A DNA stretch of 64,000 nt from Planctomycetota bacterium (GCA_022560875.1 JADFSH010000002.1:26217-90216); one strand, 5' to 3'. Positions 37,210-45,332 are shown, counted from the first letter of the stretch. Notes: generated from the sequence alone by a model not told the origin. Numbers and translations: made by a program.

Positions 37210-37482
37210 ATGGCGCTGGAAACATCGATTTATCAGCCTGGCAAACGTGTTCGAGTGACCCAACAGGTTCCCCGTCGGGAAGGGGCCTGGACGGAATCGA
37301 CCGAGGGCGTTATCACGCGCTTTCAGCAGGAAAAAACCGGTTCGTGGTATGCCCATGCCAAGGATGACAAGCTCTGGCTCGATCGCCTGGAACTTCGTCT
37401 CGACGATGGCGAATGCACGATCCTCAATCTCGACCAGTATTCGTCCATCGAGGAACTGACGACGGATGAGAATCAGTCCTGA
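37210..37482 (+). CDS. Small conserved hypothetical protein
   Basis: This 90-residue soluble protein begins MALETSIYQPGKRVRVTQQVP and looks like a small beta-barrel (SH3- or Tudor-like): alternating hydrophobic and charged residues, GVITRFQQEKTGSWYAHAK, and a conserved-looking DDGECTILNLDQY end. No specific family. ATG 37210 is chosen over an upstream frame at 37147. Its end overlaps the convergent lipoprotein-like gene by ten bases. Confidence 0.6.
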   Translation: MALETSIYQPGKRVRVTQQVPRREGAWTESTEGVITRFQQEKTGSWYAHAKDDKLWLDRLELRLDDGECTILNLDQYSSIEELTTDENQS

Positions 37483-38006
37483 GATTTCGCGGGAGGGGTG
37501 AAATCGAGGATGATGGAGGCGTTGAAGACCTGCCCGTCCGCGGAGTTGAATTTTGCCACCAGTTCCATATTCTCGCGCAGCTTGTCGGTATCAAGCTTCA
37601 GCCTGAACAGGTACGTGCGGGTAATGACCGAGTACTGTGTCCGATTATCTTTTCGATTTTCCAGATCGATATCCCAGTTCTCAATGAATTCGATAGCCCT
37701 GCCATCCGAGTGCATCTCGAACAACTTGATATTCATCTGCCCCAGAGCCTTGGAAATGTCTTCTTCCAGGTCTTTAAATTCGATGCGGGCTTCCAGCGTG
37801 CATTTTACTTCATTTTCCTTTATCACCAGCCTCGTCAGCGGGTGAAACCGCATGCTCATGGGCCAGAATGGCCAGACCCCTTCGTTTTGTGTGAATGTTT
37901 CCGGAATCGCTTCTTCCGTGGTGTTACACCCGTACCCGAAGCTGAGTAGAACCAGAAGCGTGGTGAAACGAAGCGGGGTTTTGAACATCATGAGCCATGC
38001 CTGCAT
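37473..38006 (-). CDS. Probable secreted protein or lipoprotein
   Basis: This 177-residue protein has an N-terminal hydrophobic segment ending in a Cys (TLLVLLSFGYGCNTTEE). The GYGC lipobox is weak, so lipidation is possible but not sure. The remainder is a beta-rich domain (VKCTLEARIEFKDLEEDISK, YLFRLKLDTDKL) without a known family. It follows the phage-derived block on the same strand after a 47-base gap, but has no phage feature and may be a host gene. The start could be ATG 38006 or one of two internal ATGs a few residues later. Confidence 0.55.
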   Translation of the reverse strand: MQAWLMMFKTPLRFTTLLVLLSFGYGCNTTEEAIPETFTQNEGVWPFWPMSMRFHPLTRLVIKENEVKCTLEARIEFKDLEEDISKALGQMNIKLFEMHSDGRAIEFIENWDIDLENRKDNRTQYSVITRTYLFRLKLDTDKLRENMELVAKFNSADGQVFNASIILDFTPPAKSQD

Positions 38007-38053
38007 CGGTGAACAATAACGTCATCGGCAGGTTTGAGACAAAATATTCTTTC

Positions 38054-38326
38054 TCATGCGACTTTCGAGCGGGATCTTCGTCGCCAATTCTGGAGCATCG
38101 TGATGAGTTCACGCTGGGTCCGCTCCAGGCCGCTGAGAGCCTTTGTGTTTTCCCGGACTAGGCGAAGCCAGATCTCAAGTTCACGACCCTGGGTGTTCAG
38201 CAGGCGGTGGGCTTCATCGAGCTGTCGATCACGCTTGGACGCATGACCCCGCTCAAGGATCCACAACACGCCGATCAGTCCTGCGGCCCCGAATTCCGTC
38301 AAGGCCTGTAGAATGGATTCTCCCAT
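38054..38326 (-). CDS. Holin-like small membrane protein of the phage-derived block
   Basis: This 90-residue protein has one hydrophobic helix (residues about 8-25, ALTEFGAAGLIGVLWILE) followed by a charged helix that probably forms a coiled coil (ELEIWLRLVRENTKALSGLERTQREL). One membrane helix plus coiled coil is the layout of XhlA/BhlA-like holin-associated proteins, but the pattern is generic. It lies 20 bases downstream of the unknown phage-block gene on the same strand. If it is a holin, an endolysin is not found nearby. Confidence 0.5.
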   Translation of the reverse strand: MGESILQALTEFGAAGLIGVLWILERGHASKRDRQLDEAHRLLNTQGRELEIWLRLVRENTKALSGLERTQRELITMLQNWRRRSRSKVA

Positions 38327-38345
38327 GGCAGTGTGTTTCCCCGGT

Positions 38346-38984
38346 TTAGTTTCGGATGAGTGACGAGGAGCTGATTCTTCGTCGGCCCTCGGCGATGCCG
38401 TCCTGATCCGGATCGATGAGGAGTGAGGTCAGAGCTTCGGCTTCCCGGGCCAGCTCAGCGTAGAACCCGGCCATCGCCTCCAATGTCACATTGACAGGAT
38501 CGACCGCCGCCGCCCGCTCGAAGCCCTGCCTGACGACACGCAAAGCGATCAGTCGTTTCAGATCCTCTTGATTGAGCACGTCGGTGATCTTGACCGGCAG
38601 GTCAGGATCATTTGGCACAATGCCCAAGGCGACCAGGGTCAGGGCTTCGACGTGCTCGAGAATCAATTCAAAGCTGATGATGGAAAAGGCGAGCCCGGTC
38701 CCGGCACTGGGTTTGAGAACCGGCGATTCTTTCGACATCCTTCGACGGGATGTGCTCAGGCTGGTAGCGCTGTCGACGGAGACGATTTCGATCGGCTCGT
38801 TGCTTACCACCACGATATCCTGGGCGGAGATTTCCAGCGTCACGAAATCGCTGCTGATGCTTGTCAATGAAGTGTTGCTGACCGACGCATCGTTGCCGGA
38901 GACGAGCGTGAGCCCCGAATCCGCCGCGTCAACGAACAACTTGGGTTCGAGTTTCATGAGGTCGAGATTGGTAACCAAAGTCAT
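38346..38984 (-). CDS. Hypothetical protein of the phage-derived block
   Basis: This is a 212-residue protein without a known domain. The first half is Ser/Thr/Val-rich beta-type sequence (GLTLVSGNDASVS, FVTLEISAQDIVVVS). The second half is helical (EDLKRLIALRVVRQGFERAA) with a Ca-loop-like acidic DPDQDGIAEG near the end. It is not Cys-rich and has no signal peptide. Its place right after the major capsid gene suggests a head completion, neck or decoration protein, which is inference from position only. GAGGTG lies upstream of ATG 38984. A terminator separates it from the capsid gene. Confidence 0.55.
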   Translation of the reverse strand: MTLVTNLDLMKLEPKLFVDAADSGLTLVSGNDASVSNTSLTSISSDFVTLEISAQDIVVVSNEPIEIVSVDSATSLSTSRRRMSKESPVLKPSAGTGLAFSIISFELILEHVEALTLVALGIVPNDPDLPVKITDVLNQEDLKRLIALRVVRQGFERAAAVDPVNVTLEAMAGFYAELAREAEALTSLLIDPDQDGIAEGRRRISSSSLIRN

Positions 38985-39025
38985 GCGTCACCTCGCTTGA
39001 AGATGAAAAAGGAAGGCCTGAAGAG

Positions 39026-39059
39026 AAAAAAGCCTCCCGGCGGCCGGAAGACCGCCGGG
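39026..39059 (-). terminator. Rho-independent terminator after the capsid gene
   Basis: On the - strand an 8-bp GC stem (CCCGGCGG / CCGCCGGG) is followed within four bases by TTTTTT. It lies between the capsid stop (39080) and the next gene start (38984), so it should dampen read-through into the later genes and favour high capsid expression. Confidence 0.75.
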
Positions 39060-39079
39060 AAGCGACGGGAGGAGAGAGG

Positions 39080-40252
39080 TCAGGATGTGGTACCCAGAGC
39101 CTTGATGCGGGCATGGGCGTTTTCGTTGCGCATTTCCAACGTGTACTCGCCGATGAGCTGGCCGAGTTCCGAGTCGCCCGACGTGGCGAGCGGCTTGTAA
39201 TGGAAGCTGCGACTGACCAGAGACAGCACGTCGATGCGGGATGAATCAAGCAACAGGATTTCATCCGGCGGCATCCAGCGGCTCATGACCACCCGACACA
39301 CGCCGAAATCAGATTCGTACACATCAACCAGGGAGGCGAATTTCCGGTCATCATCCGCGAATCGTTGTGAGGAAGAGATGAAATTGTTGATCATCCGCTT
39401 CTGGAATCCACTGCAGACAATGGTGTCAATCTGGCCTGAGCTTTGCTCCCAGATCAGACGCAGCGCCGTGTTGAGGACATCCTCGTTGAGAAGATCCGCG
39501 TTGATGCCATCACCGGAGGGCAGTGGGGAAACGTCAGGCTCAAAGATATTCGTGATGATCGAGCTTTTGACTCCCCGCATGGTGCGCCGGACCGTGCTCG
39601 AACCCTGGGGATCCGTCGAACTCGGATAGCCGTTGATCACGCAGTTTTCCAGGTCGCGGAGGAGTTCTCGGAGACGCTCCTGCTTCTGGAAATCAAGCTC
39701 GTCGGCCAGGCCGATGGTCTGGGCGGCGAGTTGGCTTCCCGAGACCTCCACGGAGGAAGTGAAGATCTGCGTGTAATTCTGCTTGCGGCTGCGATTGGTG
39801 AATCGCGAAGCCGGGGCCGCGTCGCCTTCGAGGGCGGCGTTGCCGATGATGGTGATCACATTGCCATTGACGAGCGTCGAGCCCGGGCTGCCGCCGTATT
39901 GGCGGGTCACGGTCAGATCGTCGCCGGCAATGTTGGTGACCAGCATCACTTCAGACTTGCCGTCCAGCTTGAGTTGATCGCCGATGCGGAACCGATTGCC
40001 GTTGGCGACGGTAAAGGTCGTTTCATTGGCGGGATCGCCAATGGTGGCGTCGTTGACCGAGTCGGTGTTGGGCAGCAGCGAATCCTCGAGCCACTCATGG
40101 ATGGTACTGATGGCGGATTTCTGAGAGTCGCCGAGATGGTCAAGCAAAGGTGTTTCGAACGGGCTGACGATCGAGATGATGTCGCTCACGTCCTCCGCGA
40201 TTTCCGGCAGAGTTGCGCCGGCGGTGTAAGTGGCTTTCCCGGAGAATGGCAT
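39080..40252 (-). CDS. Phage major capsid protein, SU10/DUF5309 type
   Basis: This 390-residue protein matches the HK97-fold SU10 family (DUF5309). It begins with ATLPEIAEDVSDIISIVSPFETPLLDHLG, as expected for this family. An inserted beta-domain follows (GNRFRIGDQLKLDG, DDLTVTRQYGG, about residues 80-130). NYTQIFTSSVEVSGSQ starts the spine-helix region and CSGFQKRMINNF lies in the A-domain; YTLEMRNENAHARIKAL closes it. There is no protease gene nearby, and this type generally does not need one. A strong AAAGGAG site precedes ATG 40252. It is flanked by a scaffold-like gene upstream and a terminator downstream. The long antisense frame over it is not coding. Confidence 0.82.
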   Translation of the reverse strand: MPFSGKATYTAGATLPEIAEDVSDIISIVSPFETPLLDHLGDSQKSAISTIHEWLEDSLLPNTDSVNDATIGDPANETTFTVANGNRFRIGDQLKLDGKSEVMLVTNIAGDDLTVTRQYGGSPGSTLVNGNVITIIGNAALEGDAAPASRFTNRSRKQNYTQIFTSSVEVSGSQLAAQTIGLADELDFQKQERLRELLRDLENCVINGYPSSTDPQGSSTVRRTMRGVKSSIITNIFEPDVSPLPSGDGINADLLNEDVLNTALRLIWEQSSGQIDTIVCSGFQKRMINNFISSSQRFADDDRKFASLVDVYESDFGVCRVVMSRWMPPDEILLLDSSRIDVLSLVSRSFHYKPLATSGDSELGQLIGEYTLEMRNENAHARIKALGTTS

Positions 40253-40328
40253 GATGGAATACTCCTTTCAAGAGTCAGACGATTGGTTTCAATGAGCCTG
40301 CGTGAATCGCAGTGCTCGCCTATGGTCC

Positions 40329-40871
40329 CTAGCCCTGTCGCTTCAGACGCAGGTAGCGAAGCAGATCCGCGCGACTCCCGGTCGCACTGGCTTCGGTGAC
40401 GGCATGGCGGAGCGAATCGTTATGTGACGACTCGCCCATACCGGAATGGGGACTCAGCACCCCGGCACGACGCGAACGTCGCTGGAACAGATATGGCTTC
40501 TGCCGGCGCAGTTCCTCAACCGCCAGTTCGACGTCCTGGTCTTCCATGTCCAACACGGACATTTCCGTCAGCAGCCGCGCCGCCTCCAGGTCGATGGTGT
40601 CAGCTTCGAGAAGCAGCTCGTCGATTCGACGTGATCGCTCCAGCGTGCCGATCGTTTTCTCGTGCTCTTTGAGCAGCGCGTCCTTGCTGGACAGTTCTTC
40701 CTTCATGTCCTCAAGAATCTTCTCCGCCGCCTGGGCCCGTTTGCGATATTTCTTCGCTTCAGATACGGGTACGAGGTGGGGAGCGGAGTCGTTGGACGTC
40801 TCTTCTGTCGTCTTTACTTCGCTCTCGGGCGTTTCGTTCTGGTCGTTCGGGACCGTTTCGAGTTCGTTCAT
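40329..40871 (-). CDS. Phage scaffold-like coiled-coil protein
   Basis: This 180-residue protein is acidic and helical. The N-terminus is polar (NELETVPNDQNETPESEV); residues about 48-90 form a strong coiled coil (EAKKYRKRAQAAEKILEDMK), and the end is basic (RSRRAGVLSP, LLRYLRLKRQG). An acidic coiled coil with a basic tail between the portal and major capsid genes is the classic layout of a scaffolding protein. ATG 40871 is chosen because GGAG lies just upstream. The frame is open back to 41096, but that part overlaps the portal gene. Confidence 0.7.
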   Translation of the reverse strand: MNELETVPNDQNETPESEVKTTEETSNDSAPHLVPVSEAKKYRKRAQAAEKILEDMKEELSSKDALLKEHEKTIGTLERSRRIDELLLEADTIDLEAARLLTEMSVLDMEDQDVELAVEELRRQKPYLFQRRSRRAGVLSPHSGMGESSHNDSLRHAVTEASATGSRADLLRYLRLKRQG

Positions 40872-40914
40872 GGCTTTTCTCCACTGGTCAAGAGGTTGGA
40901 ATTGATGTAATGAC

Positions 40915-42441
40915 TCACGCCGCATCGTCGGTGTCGGGATACCCCAGTTCCGCCCGGAGAATGCTTCGGGGGACGCCAAGTTCGGCCTTGGCCAGGGCGT
41001 CGGTAATACGCCTCGATTCATCGACCGCGATGGGATCCGTCCAGGCGATGTCAATGCGTCGATCTCGTGGTTTCGTGCGATACACGCCGAAGACATCCAA
41101 CGCGTGCAGAATCTGTTCGCTCAGGGCCTCGATTCCCGCCCCGTAGGTGATCCGTTTGCGTTTCACCTTGGCCACGGTTCCCATCAGACTGATCCGCAAG
41201 GCGTTTTCAGAGGTGAGATTGCCCACGCGAGCCTTGATGTGTCCGGCAGCGGCGGGGGTGACACCGGATGCCTTGTCCAGGGCCTCTCGCAATTCTTCAA
41301 TGTGCGATTTTTCACTGGGGGAGTCCGCATCCCCGCCGAAAGCCTCGATGGAGGCGTCCAGATTGTCGGTCATCCACATCTGTCCCGGGCCGATGGTGCG
41401 ATCGGTGAATCCGTCAATACCCTTGCCCAGCCACATGCGGAAGCTTTGCATAGTCACGCGATTGGCACGATCCGAGAGACGCGTATTGAGCTCATCCTGA
41501 AGCGGGATGAGAGGCTCGACATCGCTCAGGCCGTGATAGAACAGGGGTTGGCTCAGATTCTGAACATGAACCACCGGCAGACGTCCGAGACGATTGACGG
41601 ATTCCGCCACTAGTTTCTGGTCTTCGTAACGCTGGTAATGCGTGGCCGAGTGGATCTCCGTCACGGTCACCTCCGCGCGACGCTCAAGCGGCCGCCCCCG
41701 GTGGGCGATCCGTCTCGTCAGCCGCTGAAGGGTACCGGACCGCTCGACGTGGTTGACCGGCTGGCGGAAATGAATGATGTAGGCGTCGAGAGCGCGATAG
41801 TCGGCTCGATTCAAGAGCGGAATCGCCCGGGGGGCCTCGACCGTCTCAATTATGATCAGCGGGCCGACCTGCGAGAGGAAGTCCTGAAAAGAGTTCTTAG
41901 ACGGGGCCTCCCCGGACGATTCACGATCAGCCCCCTGGAAGCGGTCCCGTTTTTGTATGCGTTGAAGCGACTCGGTGTTGAGCAGAAAATCGACGTGGCC
42001 GTAGACGGAACCCAGCAACGCGGCATTCTGCCAGAGGGAGATGCCGCCATTGGCGTCGAAGACAGCATCGAGGATGGCTTCGATCTCGCCTCGAAGCTCG
42101 GAAGAGCCGGCCTGGCTGATGATCTTCGGGGCGGCGGGGAACATGAAATCCACGAGGGTGTGAATCCGCCACGCGATGTCATTCTCGATGACGATCTCAC
42201 GCTGAAAGCGGTCGTCGCGGACCAGGGCTTGCTTATCGAGGAGGCGTTTGGGAAGTCCAACCTTCTGATAGGGCGAATCTATGGACCCCCCGCTGCCGTT
42301 CGGTTCGGCCAAGGCATTGCGATAGTAGTTCCACATTCTTGAAAGACGGGGGAGGGCGATTGATTCATGCTCGGCCAGAAGCAGTTCGAGCAAAGGTTCA
42401 TCAAGCGGGATCGAATGGAAGGGGGCAAGCTGGTAGTTCAC
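40915..42441 (-). CDS. Phage portal protein, SPP1 Gp6-like
   Basis: This 508-residue protein has the length and motif order of SPP1-type portals: IDSPYQKVGLPKRLLDKQAL near the N-terminus, SLWQNAALLGSVYGHVDFLL, IHFRQPVNHVERSG, then SDVEPLIPLQDELNTRLSDR in the stem region and ALRISLMGTVAKVKRKRITY near the end. It would form the dodecameric DNA entry ring of a capsid. GTG 42441 has AGGAGG eight bases upstream, an excellent site. It is the first gene of the block. No terminase gene lies upstream, where rex begins instead. Confidence 0.85.
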   Translation of the reverse strand: MNYQLAPFHSIPLDEPLLELLLAEHESIALPRLSRMWNYYRNALAEPNGSGGSIDSPYQKVGLPKRLLDKQALVRDDRFQREIVIENDIAWRIHTLVDFMFPAAPKIISQAGSSELRGEIEAILDAVFDANGGISLWQNAALLGSVYGHVDFLLNTESLQRIQKRDRFQGADRESSGEAPSKNSFQDFLSQVGPLIIIETVEAPRAIPLLNRADYRALDAYIIHFRQPVNHVERSGTLQRLTRRIAHRGRPLERRAEVTVTEIHSATHYQRYEDQKLVAESVNRLGRLPVVHVQNLSQPLFYHGLSDVEPLIPLQDELNTRLSDRANRVTMQSFRMWLGKGIDGFTDRTIGPGQMWMTDNLDASIEAFGGDADSPSEKSHIEELREALDKASGVTPAAAGHIKARVGNLTSENALRISLMGTVAKVKRKRITYGAGIEALSEQILHALDVFGVYRTKPRDRRIDIAWTDPIAVDESRRITDALAKAELGVPRSILRAELGYPDTDDAA

Positions 42442-42527
42442 GACGACGACCTCCTGGGGCGGCTTGAAATCCGGTCAGACCTGAAACCGAATATGCATTG
42501 CCTATACCCTTGGCTGAAGGGCAAGCT

Positions 42528-42653
42528 TTGCGCGCGCAGCGGCGCGCCTGATCGTCGTAAGCCCTTCTGGCGCAGACAGATAATTGCGCCGACTTTTTTC
42601 AAATTTCTAAGTTTCCCGGCCACGATTGCGCGCGCACCGGCGCACCAGGATCG
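42528..42653. repeat. GC-rich direct repeats between rex and the portal gene
   Basis: Two near-identical copies lie at 42528-42554 and 42626-42653. They share TTGCGCGCGCA, CGGCGC and GATCG with three differences. Start-to-start spacing is 98 bases. A third partial copy (TTGCGCCGAC) sits at 42584-42593 inside a hairpin followed by TTTTTT on the + strand. This is the leader of the portal gene. Possible roles are an operator or a recombination (att-like) scar; neither is shown. Confidence 0.55.
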
Positions 42654-42664
42654 CCAGTGGGTGA

Positions 42665-43324
42665 TTAATTCTCGTCCTCATCAAGTGAACCGGTCATGCC
42701 CAGTGAGACCTGGAAAGCGAGTTGCTCCAGTGAAACGGAAAAATCCACGCTGTTGACGCTCACCGCGTCATGGACGTCGAGCCGGATCGGGGCGAAGTTG
42801 AGAATGCCGACGACTCCGGCCTCGATGAGTTCATCGGTGACCTGTTGGGCCGCCTCTTCGGGCACGGCAACGATACCCAGCTTAATGTGGCGATCTTTGA
42901 TGAGTGTGGCGAGATCCTTCATCGGCCGAACCGTATGCGTCTCGATCACAGTGCCCACGACTTCGGGATTGTTGTCAAAGACGGCGACAAACTCGAATCC
43001 CTTGTTCTTGAACCTGCCGTAGGCCATCAGAGCGCGACCGATATTGCCGGCTCCGACGACCGCGGTATTCCAATTCCGGTCTGTGCCGAGGATCTTGCGG
43101 AGTTGGGCGATGAGTTCGCCGACCTTGTAGCCGATGCCGGGGTGCCCGAACTGCCCGAAGTACGCCAAGTCCTTGCGAACCTGTGCATCGGTCAGTCCGA
43201 GAGCCTCGCCAAGCTGCTTGGAGCTGGTCGTCTGCTGCTCATGAGCGGTCATGGACTCAAGCTGTCTCAGGTAAAGACTGAGGCGTTTGACGGTGGGACG
43301 GGGGATTTTTGGTTTGATGGGCAT
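42665..43324 (-). CDS. rex: Redox-sensing transcriptional repressor Rex
   Basis: This is a 219-residue cytoplasmic DNA-binding sensor of the NADH/NAD ratio. The N-terminal winged helix is TVKRLSLYLRQL with SKQLGEALGLTDAQVRKDLAYFGQFG. The Rossmann domain has AVVGAGNIGRALMAYG (about residues 88-103), AVFDNNPEVVGTVI, VAVPEEAAQQVTDELIEAG and VGILNFAPIRL. All are in the order usual for Rex. It normally represses fermentation and respiratory genes at low NADH. It is divergent from metF, with about 106 bases between, so the two may share a control region, but I saw no clear Rex operator palindrome there. Confidence 0.95.
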   Translation of the reverse strand: MPIKPKIPRPTVKRLSLYLRQLESMTAHEQQTTSSKQLGEALGLTDAQVRKDLAYFGQFGHPGIGYKVGELIAQLRKILGTDRNWNTAVVGAGNIGRALMAYGRFKNKGFEFVAVFDNNPEVVGTVIETHTVRPMKDLATLIKDRHIKLGIVAVPEEAAQQVTDELIEAGVVGILNFAPIRLDVHDAVSVNSVDFSVSLEQLAFQVSLGMTGSLDEDEN

Positions 43325-43356
43325 GGGGCAAGACAGAACTCGTTTTCAGTTCCTCC

Positions 43357-43384
43357 TTGACAGTGTAGCAGGGGAGCGTAATTG
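43357..43384 (+). promoter_or_regulatory. Candidate promoter for metF
   Basis: A perfect -35 box TTGACA (43357-43362) is followed after 16 bases by TAATTG (43379-43384), a poor -10 box. The metF start at 43431 lies 46 bases downstream. The good -35 and the place between divergent genes make it worth listing, but the -10 is weak. Confidence 0.3.
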
Positions 43385-43430
43385 AGACGGACCGGGCGGG
43401 ATGTCGCCACAGATCGTACTATGTAGGCTC

Positions 43431-44345
43431 ATGCACATCGCCGATATCTTTCAGCGCGACACGACGACCATCAGCTTCGAGTTCTTTCCTCCCCGGACTG
43501 ACGAGGCGTGGGAAGCGTTGTATAACCGGATCAGTGATTTTGAGAGCCTGAGGCCTTCTTTTGTCTCTGTGACCTACGGTGCCGGTGGCTCGACGCGTCA
43601 ACATACTCATGATCTTGTCGTGCGTCTGCATAACAAGACGACGCTTGACCCGATCCCGCACCTCACGTGCATCGGACATTCCTCTTCCGAGATCGATGAG
43701 ATTCTAAATCGCTATGCCGAGGCGGGTATGAGCAACATACTCGCCCTGCATGGCGACCCGCCTCAGGACATGATCGAGTATGACCGCGCGCAGGATGCAT
43801 TCAGATACGCCATTGATCTGGTGCAATTTATTCGCTCGTTCAACGAATCGGGGCGTCATGCCGACCCGCGAGGATTCGGCATTGGCGTGGCCGGATTTCC
43901 CGAGGGGCATCCATTGACCCCCAACCGACTGACGCAGATGGATCACCTCAAGGCTAAGGTGGAGGCAGGCGCTGATTACGTCTGCACGCAGATGTTCTTC
44001 GACAACAATGAATTTTATGATTGGGCGGAGCGATGTGAGCTGGCGGGTATTACTGTCCCGCTCGTCGCGGGGATCATGCCCATCATGTCCATCGCGGGCA
44101 TGAAGCGTATGAGCGAACTTGCGGCGGGAACCCGCTTTCCCGCCAAACTCCTGCGAGGCATCTATCGCCGGCAGGACGATCTGGATGCGGTCAGGCAATT
44201 TGGCATTCACTGGGCCACCGAACAGTGCCGCGACCTTCTCGATCGGAAGGTCAGCGGCATCCATTTCTATACCCTGAATCGATCCGATGCGACAAAGCAG
44301 ATCTACAAGGCTTTGGGGGCGAAGGATTCGGCGGCCTTGCGCTAG
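43431..44345 (+). CDS. metF: Methylenetetrahydrofolate reductase
   Basis: This is a 304-residue cytoplasmic flavoenzyme that makes 5-methyl-tetrahydrofolate for methionine synthesis. SFEFFPPRTDEAWEAL opens the TIM barrel. FVSVTYGAGGSTRQHT and LTCIGHSSSEIDEIL are the expected FAD and substrate strands, and ILALHGDPPQ stands where RGDPP is typical. GADYVCTQMFFDNNEFYDW and VPLVAGIMPI follow. ATG 43431 is preferred because it gives the standard MetF N-terminus; an upstream ATG at 43401 adds ten residues. Length is normal for bacterial MetF. Confidence 0.95.
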   Translation: MHIADIFQRDTTTISFEFFPPRTDEAWEALYNRISDFESLRPSFVSVTYGAGGSTRQHTHDLVVRLHNKTTLDPIPHLTCIGHSSSEIDEILNRYAEAGMSNILALHGDPPQDMIEYDRAQDAFRYAIDLVQFIRSFNESGRHADPRGFGIGVAGFPEGHPLTPNRLTQMDHLKAKVEAGADYVCTQMFFDNNEFYDWAERCELAGITVPLVAGIMPIMSIAGMKRMSELAAGTRFPAKLLRGIYRRQDDLDAVRQFGIHWATEQCRDLLDRKVSGIHFYTLNRSDATKQIYKALGAKDSAALR

Positions 44346-44450
44346 TAGGGGGGGTGATCAGGCGGAACCTGATTCCCGATACACAATCGCGATATTGAGG
44401 ATATAGTTCTGTCTCATCCATATTCTTCCCGTCAAGCCGGGAGTCTCTAC

Positions 44451-45023
44451 ATGACACAGAGGCGGTTTCATTACGAACAGGCTTTTGAATACTATCTCCG
44501 CATTCACCGGGTGCCCTATGTCGCGGTGGATGAGGCCAGGAAGACCCTTTTGCCTCAAGGTAGGCATCCGGGGTCACTGGCGACAATCAAGTCCTTCGAT
44601 TTCGTCGTGTATGCCCCGGAGGGGAAATATCTGGTGGACATAAAGGGGAGGATGTTCGGTTCGCAGAAATCGCCATGGTCGCTCTCCAACGGGAGACTGG
44701 AAAGCTGGGTGACCCGGGAGGATGTCGAGGGACTGGAACAATGGCAAAAGCTGTTTGGCGAGGAGTTTCGACCGATTTTTGTGTTTGCCTATTGCCTTCA
44801 CCAGCAGCCACCGGATACCCTTTTCGAGGAGATTTTCACATTCGGCGACAAGTGGTACGCACTCCGCGAAGTGGATCTGCGGGACTATCGGCGGGAAATG
44901 GTGCTGCGTTCTCGACGATGGCAAACGGTTCACGTGCCGAAAAAGGCGTTTTTGCGAATCAGCCGTCCATTTTCGGTACGAAATTTGTCGCCCGCGGAAT
45001 CTTCTTGCGAGGTTAATTCCTGA
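44451..45023 (+). CDS. HYExAFE family protein, PD-(D/E)xK nuclease-like
   Basis: This 190-residue protein starts FHYEQAFEYYLR, which fits the HYExAFE signature of a planctomycete family that I recall by that name. SFDFVVYAPEGKYLVDIKGR has the D-x(n)-DxK spacing of PD-(D/E)xK nucleases, with the N-terminal Glu residues as a possible additional ligand. Further on, WVTREDVEGLEQWQKLFG and RPIFVFAY fit the rest of that alpha/beta core. Nuclease activity is thus a plausible inference; no substrate is known. A GGGAG site precedes ATG 44451. The small membrane protein gene follows after 11 bases. Confidence 0.7.
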   Translation: MTQRRFHYEQAFEYYLRIHRVPYVAVDEARKTLLPQGRHPGSLATIKSFDFVVYAPEGKYLVDIKGRMFGSQKSPWSLSNGRLESWVTREDVEGLEQWQKLFGEEFRPIFVFAYCLHQQPPDTLFEEIFTFGDKWYALREVDLRDYRREMVLRSRRWQTVHVPKKAFLRISRPFSVRNLSPAESSCEVNS

Positions 45024-45034
45024 CCCGTATCCTG

Positions 45035-45256
45035 ATGTCTATGAGACCTATGAGAAATCGGTTGTCCAGGCTGATATGTGGAGTTGCCGCAGCTCTGGTG
45101 GCTTTGTGGCCGTCTATCGCCTTGGCCCAGATCGCGCCCACGCCAGCGGTTCGCAATCCACCGCCTCCTTGGATCGGTCTGTTTACGATTTTTTTCTTTT
45201 TGGTATTGGTTTTAGCGATTAGTCTCATGCCCTCCAAGCGGAGTCATCTGGATTGA
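45035..45256 (+). CDS. Small membrane protein
   Basis: This 73-residue protein has a signal-like N-terminus (RLICGVAAALVALWPSIALAQ) and a second hydrophobic helix (residues about 47-64, IGLFTIFFFLVLVLAISL). The short loop between is Pro-rich (NPPPPW). It could be a two-helix membrane protein or a cleaved precursor with one helix. The start lies 11 bases after the HYExAFE gene, suggesting co-transcription. No known family. Confidence 0.6.
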   Translation: MSMRPMRNRLSRLICGVAAALVALWPSIALAQIAPTPAVRNPPPPWIGLFTIFFFLVLVLAISLMPSKRSHLD

Positions 45257-45332
45257 GCTTTGGCGTCGTCCGGTGTACGTGTCATCTCGCCGGGTCCGCC
45301 CGCCCGGTTTGAATTGAATGAGGAAACATCTC

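Noticed and set aside
39443..40399. 318-residue + strand frame
   Set aside because: Antisense to the major capsid gene, which has a family match and a strong ribosome-binding site.
41638..42342. 234-residue + strand frame
   Set aside because: Antisense to the portal gene, whose SPP1-type motifs and AGGAGG site are clear.
42569..42599. Hairpin plus TTTTTT on the + strand as a terminator
   Set aside because: No + strand gene ends nearby, and the stem is only six base pairs with a ten-base loop, so it is mentioned only as part of the repeat region.
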